Assembly (NCBI GenBank): GCA_037157565.1
Contig: JAZHRO010000002.1
Coordinates: forward strand, 36,600,501-36,664,500
Source: Thalassia testudinum
Taxonomy: Eukaryota; Streptophyta; Magnoliopsida; Alismatales; Hydrocharitaceae
Direction: 5' to 3'
Length of the DNA: 64,000 bases
A model generated the notes under the pieces. The model saw only the letters and a list, made by a program, of their open reading frames with translations, had not been told where the DNA came from and did not search any database. How positions within the stretch are numbered: position 1 is the first letter of the stretch; the number at the start of each line of letters is the position of its first letter. The translations under genes and the position numbers were made by a program. Below are positions 10,707 to 22,685 of the stretch, one piece after another.

Positions 10707-12340
10707 TTTGAAGAGTCGAATTTCACTTTCGAAAATGATAATTAAGAAGATTTGTCGTTGTATTTCTAAGTGGTAGAAAATCGACTAATCAAAGTATTGA
10801 ATTAAAATAAACCACTTACAGGAGAGCAAGTCGTATTCACAAGGAGGCAGAGGCCTATTAAAATCACAATTAGGTAGAAATCGAGTTCGCTGAAATATTC
10901 GTCAAATCAAACAATGCATATTTCGCTCTGAATGTAAACCTTAAATTTATGGAGAAGTCAAGGGTTGTTGATGTAATTTTCACGTAAGAAAATTGTTCAT
11001 GTGCAAGGGTATATCATGTACTTTTCACTTGCATGAATACTAAAATGTAATTCAAAATTAAATGTACTGCATATTGAGATGAATCATAAAGGCTTAACAA
11101 TTATATAGAAGAATAAGCATAAAGTTGTAATTTCATCACAATTTAATTAATCTAAGAAATCAAAAAATGATTCTTAACAATGGCAATTCCCGTAAATAGA
11201 AATGCAAACTAAAACAGGGGATTCTACCTCTCTCCTCCTTGCGCACAAGAGAGGTTCATTCAAGGAGCTATTATAGGAAAAGGTCGACCAGAGCGAGGCC
11301 TTCGCGATGGCATAGGAGGTATGGCCAGAGGTGGCCAGCGGTGAGCGCTCACAGGTGGAGAGGGGCGGTAGCGATGGGTTGCTTGCTGCTGCTGTGAAGC
11401 AGCTCAACGCACGAGCTGGAGGCGAGGAGGCGCAAGGGGACGTGCACGCATGTGGGATGGTTGCTACGCATGGCGTGGGAAGCCGCTGGAGGTGTTTCTC
11501 GCTAGAGGCACAGCGAGTGGAAGTGCCTACACGCTGGAGGTATGCGGGCGGAGCTGCTAAAGGACGTGCGGCCTCTCTCGTGGCGCTACAGCTGTAACTG
11601 CTGTGTAGACCGGTAGTGCCTGTGCGCGGCGTGGGAGGCACAAGCGGAGGTGCAGCACGCTTTGCTGTTGAGCGCACGAAAGTGCGCTACTGCGTCTGCG
11701 GGGCGGAGGTGCAGCAAAGGGGGTCCGTACGGTGGTGTTGCTGCGGGCAGTGTTTGTGCGCGAGAATGGCGAGGGGGAGCAGTGAGGGTGTGCACACGCC
11801 TGCTGTGATGGAGCTAGAGGGCAATCGGGCGGGGATGCAGAAAGGAAGCACGCGTAGGAGGTTGCGTGCTGCTGCACATGCGGACGCCCTGCTGGCCGTG
11901 CATGTGAAGGAGGACGCAAACGATGCTGGTAGTGGCGTGATGCGTGGACAAAGGCAGGGACGTCTTAAGTGAGCAGGAAGGTGCATAGTGGTGGTCGTTG
12001 GGGGAGGTGATATGTAATACAGAGCTTTGCGATGGCGGTGCAGGCTTTCACCCCCCGCACGCCCACGGTGGCGAAGTTCTGCCAGGGTTGGCCGGTGGTA
12101 GTGGAGTGGATGAGAACAAGTTCTCTGGATGGTAAGGAGTGGGGATGGAGGCCACTTTGAATGGTAGCCATTCCTCCTCCTTTGTAGCTATGGCTACAAG
12201 GATTTGAAATCCAAACAGGCGGGAGGAGATCCACCGTCGAGTGAATGTTGGCTACTGTGAAGAGTGAATGCGCAGGTGGAGGAGGCAGAGGCGGAGCGGT
12301 TACCTGTAGAAGGAGAAGAAGAATAATAAAGTAATTAGAA

Positions 12341-12349
12341 TTATTTATA
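12341..12349 (-). promoter_or_regulatory. Gyp-1 LTR TATA box
   Basis: Minus strand TATAAATAA, about 0.75 kb of LTR sequence from the LTR start once X2 is removed. GC content rises downstream in the direction of transcription. Confidence 0.5.
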
Positions 12350-12820
12350 CATAACTCCTTAACTTCTATGTTAATTAAAACAATGTATGTAATGCACCTA
12401 ACTAATTAACTAATCAAATGCATGCAATTCTAGGTTAATTCTAAATGCATTTTGATATGGATGTCACACATGAATTATGCACTTAAGCTAAAAATATGAA
12501 TTAATTTATTTACATCCTAATATATGCTATTTAAATGTTAAAATTAACTTAATGTCTAGGCACTTAAATACTTAAATAGCCTACAAATATAGGCTAATCA
12601 GGTAGTGATGTGGCATCGCTCCACATTCCTAGCTTCCAGATGAATCACACTGCTTGCATCTCCTTTTCATAGTCAATGTTGTTTAGCTCGCAGATGAGGG
12701 AGGAAAAGGGGTAGCACACGATGGTGGTGGCGGCGATCTTTGTTTGCAACAATGGGGAGTAGTGTGGCTTCCTCCCCAAGCCACCCTTATTTTAGATGGG
12801 TGTGAAAATTGTTAGGAATG

Positions 12821-12825
12821 CCCCT
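12821..12825. repeat. Target-site duplication of X2, left copy
   Basis: CCCCT, matched by CCCCT at 16780-16784. Confidence 0.75.
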
Positions 12826-15800
12826 TAATGTGCAATGTCTCAACAGTTAATTAAGGTTAAAAGTCTTAATTAATCGCATAAGAAATGACTTAGGTTAACT
12901 CGAATCGTTGTCATTTAGGTAGTATAAGGTGAAGTTAACCTAACATTTTTGTTTAAGTTCTTTTTAACTAGTTGAGTTCAGGTCATTCACTGGAAGGCAT
13001 AATTGTAATTCTAATTCATCATTTTTTTTAGTTAAATTAATAACTAACTAATTGCTATGACAATTATAATATATGTTAAGTACATGAATAAGTGCACAAA
13101 AGAGTAGACAATTAAAGCATGCAATTATTCTATTATAGAGAAAAAATATACATGAAAGATTTACAATGAATACCAAAGTAGGGGAATGTTTATTACAATT
13201 TCGTAAGATTACAAGGCATAAAAGTAAATTACAATGAATAAAGATGCCTTCTTTATCAATAAGCTCCACTAATTACCCTCTATGTAGCCTTCAGCCTTTG
13301 ATCAGACGTCTGTTTAAGATGTTTAGATGACCTAAAAGTAAAAATTAGACTTCTATTAGTAGCCTCAGATGTCTGATTACTCTCTTTATATATTTTTTTT
13401 CTTTAATTTCTCGTCACTCTTTCTTCTTCTCTTTTCCTTCCTTTATTTCCCTCTCTCTCTGACTCTCTTTAACACACTCAAAAGTTCCACACTTAGCCAA
13501 TTTTACTCTCAACTTAAGTCCAAATTACTCTTCACTTAACAAAAAATTTATTTTAATGGGCAGCTGGGCTTTCCAGGGATACGTAGCACCCATTAGGGTG
13601 GGATAAGACCCTACTAAGCCCAAGCCTGGTTCAGATTAGGTGGATTTTTAGCCATTTAACCCATGTACAGTCTCAACCCATTACAGGCCCACACATGCTC
13701 ACCCACCCGCGCCTACGCATACACACATGCACGTGCACGCACACGCACACCAGATCATTCAATGCTCATAGGAAGGAATAGGTAAGGGTTGTTTTGTGCG
13801 CCCAACGCTGACGACTGAAGCACTGGGTGCACAAAACACTTTTATACTATGTCAAGTGCCTGATGTGGGACTAAACTTGCTGCTCCTCTTTCGCCGTAGC
13901 TACTACATCTAGCCAGATCTTCAATTGATGATTCTGATCAACTCAGATGCCCAAATCGAGTGAGATAGTGCTCGATGGAAAGCCCTAGGCATCCTCTATC
14001 CAATTTTAGCCTCAATTCGATGATTGGATCATATCTGATCCACCGATTTGAAGGATCAACATGGCAGTCATGCTATGTACAAAATAAGCTCAGAGAAGGC
14101 ATTCTCAGGTCAAATGACTTATAGAGAGGAAATTACCATCAATTGAGGGTCTGGAACATATCAGAAAGGTGTCCCGCATGAATTAGAGGAGGTTTAACAA
14201 TTAAGGAAGGCCTCAAGAAGTTCAGAAGCTTAGGAACTTCAAATCTCTTGCTTCAGAGCACTAATTCAAGCTCAAATTGATCCAACAGATAGTTAAAACC
14301 ATCTAGATTCCATATTCAGAGGATTAAAAATGATTGTTCTGGGTATAATTTGAACTCAAATCTCGACAAAAGAACCCAAGAACAATGTTGGGTTCCAAAT
14401 GAACCTAAACAACTCAGAAACTCAAATCTCTAGAAATCCTTAATAAAATCCAATCAAATCAAGTCTAAACATTTCTAAATTAATCTAGAAACCTAATTAA
14501 CCCTTTAAATCAAAGAATTAAGCATGAATTTCTCAAATTCATCCTAGGGTTGACCTAACTAAAGTCAAAAGTTGACTTTCAATTCCTAAGCTTCACAGAA
14601 CAAATTATGGACCTAAATAGGTCTACTTCATCCTTAGGAAGCTGGTCCACACCTCAAAATAGAGTTTTGAATATCCAAAAAATACTCTCAGGCATCGCTG
14701 CCTAGAATCTGAAGGTGCTGTGTTCGGTGAAAGATTCCAGAGGTCCTCAATTCAACTTGAAAGCTTAAATGGATTCTAGATAAGTTCCTCAAGCTTCTTA
14801 TCCTAATTGCAGCCTTGAATCCTCAAGAAACAAACCTCTCCAACTCTGCCGGAGTTGGAGAAGACAGAGTTCAACAAAGAGAATTAATACTTGTGCACAA
14901 ATATAATGTGTGATTCTTGATCCTGAGATCACAAGGAAGTGATTTGGAGCTTCTAAAGGATTTCTAAAGGCTGAGGCTTAAGTTTGGTTTGCTGGAGCTT
15001 GTCGAGCTCCAGTGAACACCATTTGAATAGGTTAAAGAAGAATTCTCCATGAATTGGACCAAAAGTAGACTCAAATGAAACCTGAGGTCTAAAGGAACCT
15101 TAGGAACTTCTTAATTAATCCAATTAAAGAACATAAACATGGATTCATCAATAAATTCAGTAAAAACCAATCTTGAGTTCCAATGAACTCAAGAACTCTT
15201 CTCCCTCTCAATTAAGCGAGGGGAACTATTTAATGGGGTCATACGATGGTTTGTGTGTGACTAATTAGGTGGAAAAACTCCTCTTGAGCCGCCATTGACA
15301 GCGAGCTCAGAAGGTTGGGGTGAATTAGGCGTTTGTGATGTATGTGTTAATAGGGCTAATTGAGGGGTAAAATGGGGTCCTTGTGAGATGGGGAAGTGGT
15401 GGAGGACCTTTAATGGCTATGGAATAGCTCTGAGGTCTCTGCCATGGACAACAGAGAACCTCAGTTGAAGGCGAAGTGGATTAATCGAATAGGTGATCAA
15501 ATTTAGGAAAGAAGGTGAAATGGATCGTGGAAGGATAAAGACGGTGATCAGGTGGTCAAAAGTGTAAATCGAAGTCCTGTGAGGTCGGAGTTGGCCTCAC
15601 TAGAGTCGGAGAAGAAGAAGCTTACATCTAAGATTAAGTTAATCTAACTATCTAATTCTACTCTAGACTAAGAACTACACTACTCTATAATTACCTGGAC
15701 GAAAGGGAAAGGATCTCCGTCGATGGCACATAACGGAGGACGAAATCCAATGATCGGATCAAACTTCGACGAGAAGGGAAACGGAGAAGAGAGGAAGATG

Positions 15801-16779
15801 GGGTGCTTTTAGGCTTTGTCACAGCTGCGGGAGAGAAAGAGGACGTGAGGGAGATGAACGCCTTTGATGGAAGCGCTCCGAGGGAAAGGTGAGAGGTCGC
15901 CGAAGGGGAGAGAATAGCCTATCGTCGGTCTCAATTGAGGGAAGAGAGTAGGGAGCTGACTACTCAAATCGGAGGTAGCCGTGGCTATTTATAGGTGGTG
16001 GCGCTGGTTAAGGGGGATGAATTTAGACAGAAATATGACTAGGTACATCCTAACTCACCGGCGTCATCTCCGATGCCCATAAGGTTAAACACCTGTCCTA
16101 AATAGGATTTAAGGACCATCGGATCTGTCGGATGAAGAGGAGGAGGTGAGCAGAAGGTTGGCGGTAGCGATGAGGTTGTTCTAATGTCGGATAGAAGGTG
16201 ACCGAACGGTATGGTTACTAGACTTCCTCAACCATCTAAGGCTGAGGAGGAGGAAGAAGAAGACGACGACAAAGGTGGCTTGCACACAAGGATCTCTATG
16301 TAATAAAAGTTAAGGACCTAATTGTAGTAAAAGGATTCAATTGTCATAGAATTTAAGGACCTAAACGTAAATAGTTGGTTTTTAGGTTTATTTTAATTTA
16401 TTTCTTTTTCAACTTTTTATATATAATTATAAATTAGGTGAATATTAGATCTATACCTTGAATTTACGTTTTTGCCTTTTCTAGCTATATTTAGTTAAAT
16501 GATTAATTATTTAAGTTAATTAAGTACTTAGGTCATAAAATTAATTTAGTTTAAATATTAAGTAATTAGCTAAATATTTAATATTTAAGTCTAAATTATT
16601 AATTATATTATGATTAATATTAATTGATATTTAATTTAATATTTTTAACTTATTTTGAAGATCCTTCTTATTTAATCCCCTGTAGTATACTTAACATTGT
16701 ATTTAGTATATCCTTAGTTAATTAATTAGAAAAATTAGTTAATTAAAAGTAATTAAGATTCATGATAAATCTCTCATTA
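12826..16779 (-). mobile_element. X2: 3954-bp AT-rich non-coding element with 5-bp inverted termini and 5-bp target duplication
   Basis: On the plus strand it begins TAATGTGCAATG and ends CTCTCATTA, so the outer five bases TAATG/CATTA are inverted. It is flanked by CCCCT on both sides. It is a reverse-orientation relative of X1. Inside are a CATTCACTGGAAGG landmark (12983-12996), an exact CAGACGTCTG palindrome (13303-13312), a GCCCAACGCTGACG segment near 13800, and a minus-strand TATA box at 15985-15993. I see no ORF with domain similarity. The 5-bp duplication fits an LTR retrotransposon remnant, but TA...TA ends are not the usual TG...CA. Confidence 0.75.
15985..15993 (-). promoter_or_regulatory. 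X2 TATA box
   Basis: Minus strand TATAAATAG in CACCTATAAATAGCCACGG, about 790 bp from the CATTA end. The position matches the weaker box of X1. Confidence 0.65.
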
Positions 16780-16784
16780 CCCCT
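16780..16784. repeat. Target-site duplication of X2, right copy
   Basis: CCCCT, identical to 12821-12825. Confidence 0.75.
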
Positions 16785-17056
16785 CCAACTCAAAATATTA
16801 CTTAATAAAGAGTATCCTAAGTAAACTCTCATATCAAAGCCCCCCTTAACTTAATTTGTTAGGCTATCCACCATAAGAATCAATTCACCAATCATTCCCA
16901 CAAGAGTTAAAATGAAGAGACCAAGAAGCAGCCCAACCGACAAGGAAAAAAATAATCATTTCCGAGCATAGAACTTAGATCTTAATTGACGTAATAAAAA
17001 TTTAATAGTGCCTTCGTAAGCGTCCAGTTAAACGTATAATAATTGCATAAAATTCA

Positions 17057-17850
17057 GACCTTGGGCTCATTCCCAGGCGTGGGTCTCCCCGGATCGTGGG
17101 GATGAAAGGAAGTGCCATCGGTCATCCGCTATGGTCCGACACACCTACAGTGAAGCTGCTGCGCTCGAATTTCGCTAGAATGCTGGTGGCCATCTCACCA
17201 GATTCCCCCCCACCCATGGAGGTGGAGTATGAATGGCTCCCGCCCTTGTGTTCTAGATGCAAGAACTTTGGCCATCTTTCTTCTCGCTGCCCAGCGCCCC
17301 TGACGACGTGCACGGTGGCCCGACCGACGTCCTGACGGAGACCAACGTCGCCTCCCCCTCGTCGGATGGCCCAGAGGTGATGGGCGGGAAAGCGGTTCAA
17401 ACTGAATCGTTCCCCTCTACCCTAGAAACCCCTGGGGCAACGTACACTGCTGAGGCTTGCTCCTCTCGCCCCGCACTGCATCTTAAATCTAACGCCTCGG
17501 TCTGCAAAGCTAAAGGAGGGTTAAACCTTGGGAAGTTTCCCTTTGCCAGCAGACCGCTGAGTGCTTCCCTTTTTGGGGTTGAGTCCAAAAACCCCTCTTC
17601 GAGGAAGCCCCCTGTTTCACAAAAAATTGTCCTGAACACAACACGGAGTGACTCAAATGAGGAGGTTTCCTCTGGGCCCTCTGCTGCTACCGCACAGGGT
17701 GTTGACGACATGGGGGTTTGGACTCCATGGAAGAAGAAGAAGAAGAAGAAGAAGAAGAAGAAGAAGAAGAGGGGCGAGGTGGGGGGTGCGAACGTCCCCT
17801 TCTTCTTAAGCTGGTGCTCCACCCCCTGCATAAGGCTACTATGTCGATCT
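17057..17850 (+). pseudogene. LINE-b ORF1, C-terminal part with CCHC knuckle
   Basis: The frame through 17096-17335 reads SAIGHPLWSD, then FARMLVAIS, typical of the end of the DUF4283-associated region of plant LINE ORF1s. It is followed by the zinc knuckle CSRCKNFGHLSSRC (CX2CX4HX4C). A frameshift follows. The frame at 17257-17856 is Ser/Pro-rich, as is usual for the low-complexity tail, and runs through a 13-Lys stretch coded by an AAG microsatellite. Here the knuckle follows the DUF4283-like region, the reverse of LINE-a. The N-terminus is missing because Gyp-1 lies there. Confidence 0.65.
17731..17770 (+). repeat. (AAG)13 microsatellite
   Basis: Forty bases of perfect AAG repeat in the ORF1 tail of LINE-b. 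Every frame through it is open (poly-Lys, poly-Arg or poly-Glu), which creates spurious ORFs on both strands. Confidence 0.95.
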
Positions 17851-20221
17851 GTGTAACAAATGTACGTGGGGCAAATAAAGCCACTTATGGTCTCTTCTCC
17901 GCTGCTTTAGGTTGAGGAAACCGGATTTAGTTGGCTTTGTGGAGACTCGAATTCACCCCAGCAACTTTAGGAGATTACGTCGCTTGCTCCCGTTGGAATG
18001 GGATATGTTCGTTGATCCGACCAGAAGGGTCGGATTTGCACACTGTGGGACACTGCTGCTTGGGACATCTCTATCTTTGCTTCTTCTTCCCAATGCCTCT
18101 CCTTATGCTGTAAGAACAAGGGAAGGGGGAAATTTTTCTGTCCTTCGTTTATGGTTCTAATCTTCCTTCAGGAAGGTGCGACCTATGGAGGGAGATCGCT
18201 AGCCTCGCCACTTCCATTACTTCCCCACTAACTTCTGATCAGGGACTTCAATGTGGTGAGGAATGTGGACGAGAAGATGGGAGGCAGGCGGTTGAATACT
18301 TCAATGCTCAAGGCATTCAACTCTTGCGTTATCGTCGCAGGCCTTCACGAGATTGAAGCCATTGGGAACCTGTGGTCCAGGTCTAACACTTCGGTCGGTG
18401 GCGGCTGGATTGTGGCCAGGCATGACTGCAGGTTAGTCAACATGGATTGGGTTGACACCTATCTGCAGGAAAAGCTCCAATACTTCCCGCTCGAGGATAG
18501 TGATCACGCATGTATGCACATGTTGTTATCGAAACCCATTCTCAAGCCTCGATCATTTGGTTTCCTCCACCTCTGGCCCGATAGGCCTGGGCATGGAGAG
18601 GCGGTAAGAGAGGGATGGGCTACCTTGGTGTCTGGCAACTCGCCTTTTCAGGTGGCAATAAAGTTACGAACGGTCAAGGCTCAACTCAAGGTGTGGACAA
18701 TGAATATCCGGCTTGGAGGTGAGATTAACCAAAAGCTTGCGAAGCTCAGGGGCATTGCTAAGCTCGTCGGGAGAGGGAGTGCAAATCCTCCCTCGCCTCT
18801 CTTCGCCTGGACGAGGAGTCACTTTTAGAGACAGCGCAGCCGTGAATGTTGGCTGCAGCTGGGAGATAGGTCCACTTTGTTTTTCAACTGTGCAGTGAAG
18901 ATTCAGGCCACTAGAAATCACATCGGTTGCCTCCTTGGTAGCGATGGGTCCACATTCCTTGAAGACAAAGCCCTTCGGAGGGAAGCTGTGGAGTATCATA
19001 CTCGCCTCTTCAATAAGTCAGTTGGTACTTCCCCCTTCAATCTCCCCCCATCATACGCTACGCTCACCCCCGGCAGAGCTGCTAGGCTGGAAGCTCCCTT
19101 CTCGTTGGAGGAGGTGGAGAAAGCCTTGAAAGCCATAAATTCGGACAAGGCCCCAGGGCCGGATAGATTCTCCTCAAAATTCTTCCTACTCCATTAGGAC
19201 CTCGTTAAAAATGATGTTATGCAGCCTCTTTCCTTCTTGGAATAGGGTGGCAATATGGTCCGTATGGTGAACCATACCTTTGTCACTCTTGCCCCAAAGG
19301 TGGACTCATTGAACGGCCTTGGAGATTTCCAAACCTATCTCATGCTGTAATGTGATCTACAAGCTCTTCGCCAAGAAGCTTGCGGAACACCTGAGGAAGG
19401 TGCTCTCCCCTCTGGTGGATTCCCACCAATTTGCATTTATTCGTGGTTGGGTGCTTGCGAGCTGCACCTTGTTGGCGTAGGAGCTTCTACTTGGTTTCAC
19501 CCACAAGCGGGTAGCAACCAAGGCGTGCATCAAGGTGGACCACCGGAAGGCATTCGACTCACTTGGGCACTCCTTCCTGCTGGAGGTTATTCATTCCCGT
19601 GGATTTGGGGGGAGATGGATTCATTGTATCTCTCAATGCATCTCCACCACTGCCTTCTCCATCCTCATCAATGGCTCTCCGGAGGGATTCTTCCGTGGAT
19701 CGTCGAGTCTCCGGCAGGGAGACCCCCTCAGTCCTTACCTCTTCACGTTGGCTATGCAGGTCTTCTAGGACCTGCTCTCTCATGAGGCACCTAGAGGGGC
19801 AATCAAGCAGATGCGGATCAGGGGGTCTTCTGCTCCAACTCACCTGATCTATGCGGACGATCTCCTAATCATCACCAAACTAAATGTTCGTGGCTCCATC
19901 ACGCTGCGTTGCTGCCCCTTCGATTTTGGAAATATGTTCGGGCTGAATGATAATGCTGCCAAGAGTAAGATTTTCCTATCTTGTTCCTCCACTTCCCCTT
20001 TTGTGTTTTGCGTGGGGTTGGGATTCTAGCCAGAACATTTGCCTTCCAAATACTTGGGGCTCCCTCTGTCTGTTGGTGGTGCAGGCCATTTTGATTTCAG
20101 CCACTTGGTGGATCAGGTTTGGAATGTGATTTGCGGTTGGAAGATGAAACTCTGTCCTCTGCAGAGAGGCTTCAACTCATCAAATTTGTGATGGATGGGA
20201 TGATATATTTCTGGTTAGGGG
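17841..20221 (+). pseudogene. LINE-b ORF2, endonuclease and reverse transcriptase part
   Basis: The ATG at 17841 starts a degraded endonuclease (NVRGANKA), followed after a frameshift by PDLVGFVETRIHP (from 17912), DFNVVRNVDEK (about 18246-18280) and SDHACMHM (near 18500). RT begins around 18877, with DKAPGPDRF near 19140, DHRKAFDSL at 19538, QGDPLSPYLF near 19720 and the catalytic YADD near 19850. The final part before the interruption includes a GLPLSVGG-like stretch and RLQLIKFVMDGMIYFW. At least four frameshifts and several stops are present. Wording around YADD resembles LINE-c (62599-63009), so the two may belong to one subfamily. Confidence 0.75.
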
Positions 20222-21962
20222 TGTTGAAAGAGAATTTTCGTCTATTGGCACCCTACCTAGTTTTTATCCTTGGGAGCGATGCCATGATGTTGGGGCATCG
20301 AAAGTCATCATAGTTTAGAAAAATACTACATCGTAGTATAGTGATGAAAATCGTAACAATAATTAAATTTGTAAGTGCTCGAAAATAGGAATGAATTCGA
20401 GGTCATTCGCAAGTAATAAATATGGAATTCACATACTAATCGTAATTAAAAATAATTAGCACAATAATTCACAAAAGATATGCAATAAATAACAATAAAA
20501 AATGCATTCAATAATAGCAATTGTATCTCAAGAATCAATGGAATAAAAAGAATACTAAAACTCTGAAAACGGTGATTTGAATCACTACTTAATTCCTTAA
20601 TCAAGCATATATCCCAAATATTTCAATTTCCCAACAGTGTTTAGAACCACTTATTCTCGTAAATAAGCCACAGTGATCAGAGCTCAGAACCAACCCAAAC
20701 TCAAGCACAAAGCACCAGACCTCAACATAGAGTAAACACAAAGCCTCAGCAGCACAAGGCCTTAGAAATGCCTAAGTGTTGGGCGTGAATGGACACGAAT
20801 CTGAAGGCAACAGTGTATAAAATCCGAGGCAAAACCACCCCCACCCTCCTCAGAATCTCCTTTTTTATTTACTAGTTGGGTAATTGGGTGTAAACAGTAC
20901 CGAGTTATCCGATCCAAGCCAAGACCTGCATGGTGTGAACCGCGGGCGAGGGTGTGTGCATATGCACGTACGTAGGGGACCTCACCCCTCGTGCATTTGA
21001 GGCAACGAAGCCTTAGCACCAAAACAATTTATGTGTTGCGCTGTTTCTATCCCACACGATGTGGGACTATCTTTAGCAACGTTCTTCACGTGGAGCTTCA
21101 GCTGGAGTCTTCGTTGATTGAGGTTGTTGCGGTTGCTTCATTATTCAATTGAAGATGCACGAAGCTTCGTTAGGGTGAGCCGCAACTACTACAGGTGGCA
21201 GAGAAGTTGATTGGTAGCCGGAGATAGGCAGTCAGTGTTGAAGAAGACGGTGGCGACGACAGTGCTCTGGCGGGGTACCTAAGACAAGAATATAGGCTAA
21301 AAGCCCAGGTTAAATAGCTAAGAAGCTCCGCTGTGAAGTGGCGGAGCTTGGGGTGGTCGTAATTTGGTGCGTGAGGGTGTGAAATGGCTGGCCGGTGTCG
21401 GAGATGGTGGTGGGGATCGGGGGTGTTCGGCAGGCCAATGGAAGAAGCAAAACTCCTAATTAAGTTAGGGATTTTGCTTATGACAGTGAGACGAAGGTGT
21501 GGGTGGCGGTGGCATGGCGTTTCGTTGAGTGTAGCGACTGGATGAACCTCGTCGGAGCTTCGCCGGTCGTGAAGAAGATGGAGAGGAAGGTAGGTGAACG
21601 GCGATGAAATCGAAGTTTTGAGGAGGTAGAATTATGCTAGGGAGAGAGAGGAAGAGAGAGAACCTAAATTATTGGATGAATAGGGTGAGGATTCCACACC
21701 GGTGTGATGGTCGGACGTGGAGGAGACGAAGTTCTTTGATGAGGTGGGACGGCAACGAGGAAGGAGGAAGAGGCCCTAGCTGTGGCAGGCTGGGATCGGA
21801 GGAGCTTAGGGAGGTGTTTGGTGTTGCTCTTTGGCCGAATGCAAGCACGGAAGAAGGTGGCATGAGGATCGCCAGAGTCAAGCCGGAGGACGGCTAAAGA
21901 AGAAGAAGAAAGGTGAAGTACGGCCTAAACTCGACTAGGGAAGTTGCTAAAAGCTAGGGAAG

Positions 21963-21971
21963 CTTAAATAG
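21963..21971 (-). promoter_or_regulatory. Putative TATA box of sLTR-E
   Basis: Minus strand CTATTTAAG in CCCTCTATTTAAGCTTCCC. The position, roughly 0.9 kb from the LTR start, suits a U3 promoter. Confidence 0.4.
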
Positions 21972-22685
21972 AGGGAGCTCAGGCCCTTAAATGCCTAATT
22001 TTTGCGAATCAACACACGGATTTGGAAGGTCGGAAGCCCATGAATTCCTCGAGTTCGCTAGCTCTCTGTGCAGCGAATCGAAAGCCAAAACCTAGTTGAT
22101 TCGATTTTCTATCGTGTGAACATCAATCGCTCCAAATTTGGAGGGATTTAGAGCTGATTTGAGAGAGAAAATATCTCTTCAATCTCGACCTAAAGGTGCG
22201 TTCCCACTCTAATGGCTAAAGGGACCTAAGTATGAAGACGGCGAGAAAGATAGGGGGTAAATGCAAGAAACTTGAAACTTAGGGTCTTGTGTGTAAGAAA
22301 TTGAGATTTTAGGGACTAGATTGCAACCTAAGACAAGATGGACTCTAATTGGGCCCAAATTTTGGTGATAACCTAATTTGGACCCAAGAAATCTAATGGT
22401 GAGCTTGGATTTAAGTTTTTAGCACATTTGACTAGGTAAATTGAATAGAAGCCCAAATCAAGGTAAATTCCCATCTGAAACTCTGTTTTAGGTCAAATGG
22501 GTTCAGATGGTCAAACAAAAGGTACCAAACCTTTTAGAGTATTTTTTTATAAATTTTAAAAGGTTTATATTGATTTTACCCTAACTAGAACCTCTTAAAT
22601 TCATTCGGGGCTGATAATTAGGTTTTTGTGTATTGTTTTGGTTTTCGAAATGCATGAAACCCTATCTCAGTCTGTGTTGACCCAC

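Larger units (their letters stand above)
1..17056 (-). mobile_element. Gyp-1: degraded Athila-like Ty3/gypsy retrotransposon, minus strand, 3' part outside the window
   Basis: Reading the minus strand from 17056 down to 1, the order is 5' LTR (10709-17056), PBS (10689-10706), a short leader/gag remnant, the C-terminal RT region, RNase H and integrase. RT-RNase H-integrase is the Ty3/gypsy order, and the wording of the RT/RNase H parts resembles the Athila lineage. Foreign DNA occupies 766-5865 (LINE-a), 6120-10127 (X1) and 12826-16779 (X2). Most of gag, protease and N-terminal RT is missing: the leader joins directly to RT near 10446. The right end falls inside LINE-b ORF1-like sequence, so Gyp-1 probably inserted into LINE-b. 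The 3' LTR and the matching target duplication must lie left of the window. Confidence 0.75.
10709..17056 (-). repeat. Gyp-1 5' LTR (split by X2)
   Basis: The LTR itself is 10709-12820 plus 16785-17056, about 2.4 kb. On the minus strand it would start TGAATTTTATGC (right end) and finish GACTCTTCA (left end) just before the PBS, so it has TG...CA ends. A minus-strand TATA box lies at 12341-12349. The part copied downstream of it, 11250-12300, is strikingly GC-rich and contains only spurious open frames. X2 sits in the U3 part. The right edge is inferred from the TG/CA rule and from the point where LINE-b coding similarity begins. Confidence 0.65.

Noticed and set aside
11174..12234. Several open frames of 70-170 codons on both strands in the GC-rich part of the Gyp-1 LTR
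   Set aside because: They overlap in all frames, are Ala/Arg/His/Pro-rich as expected from composition, and show no domain.
17687..17915. Poly-Glu, poly-Lys and poly-Ser open frames around 17731-17770
   Set aside because: They are the frames of the AAG microsatellite; only the poly-Lys frame lies in plausible LINE-b coding sequence.
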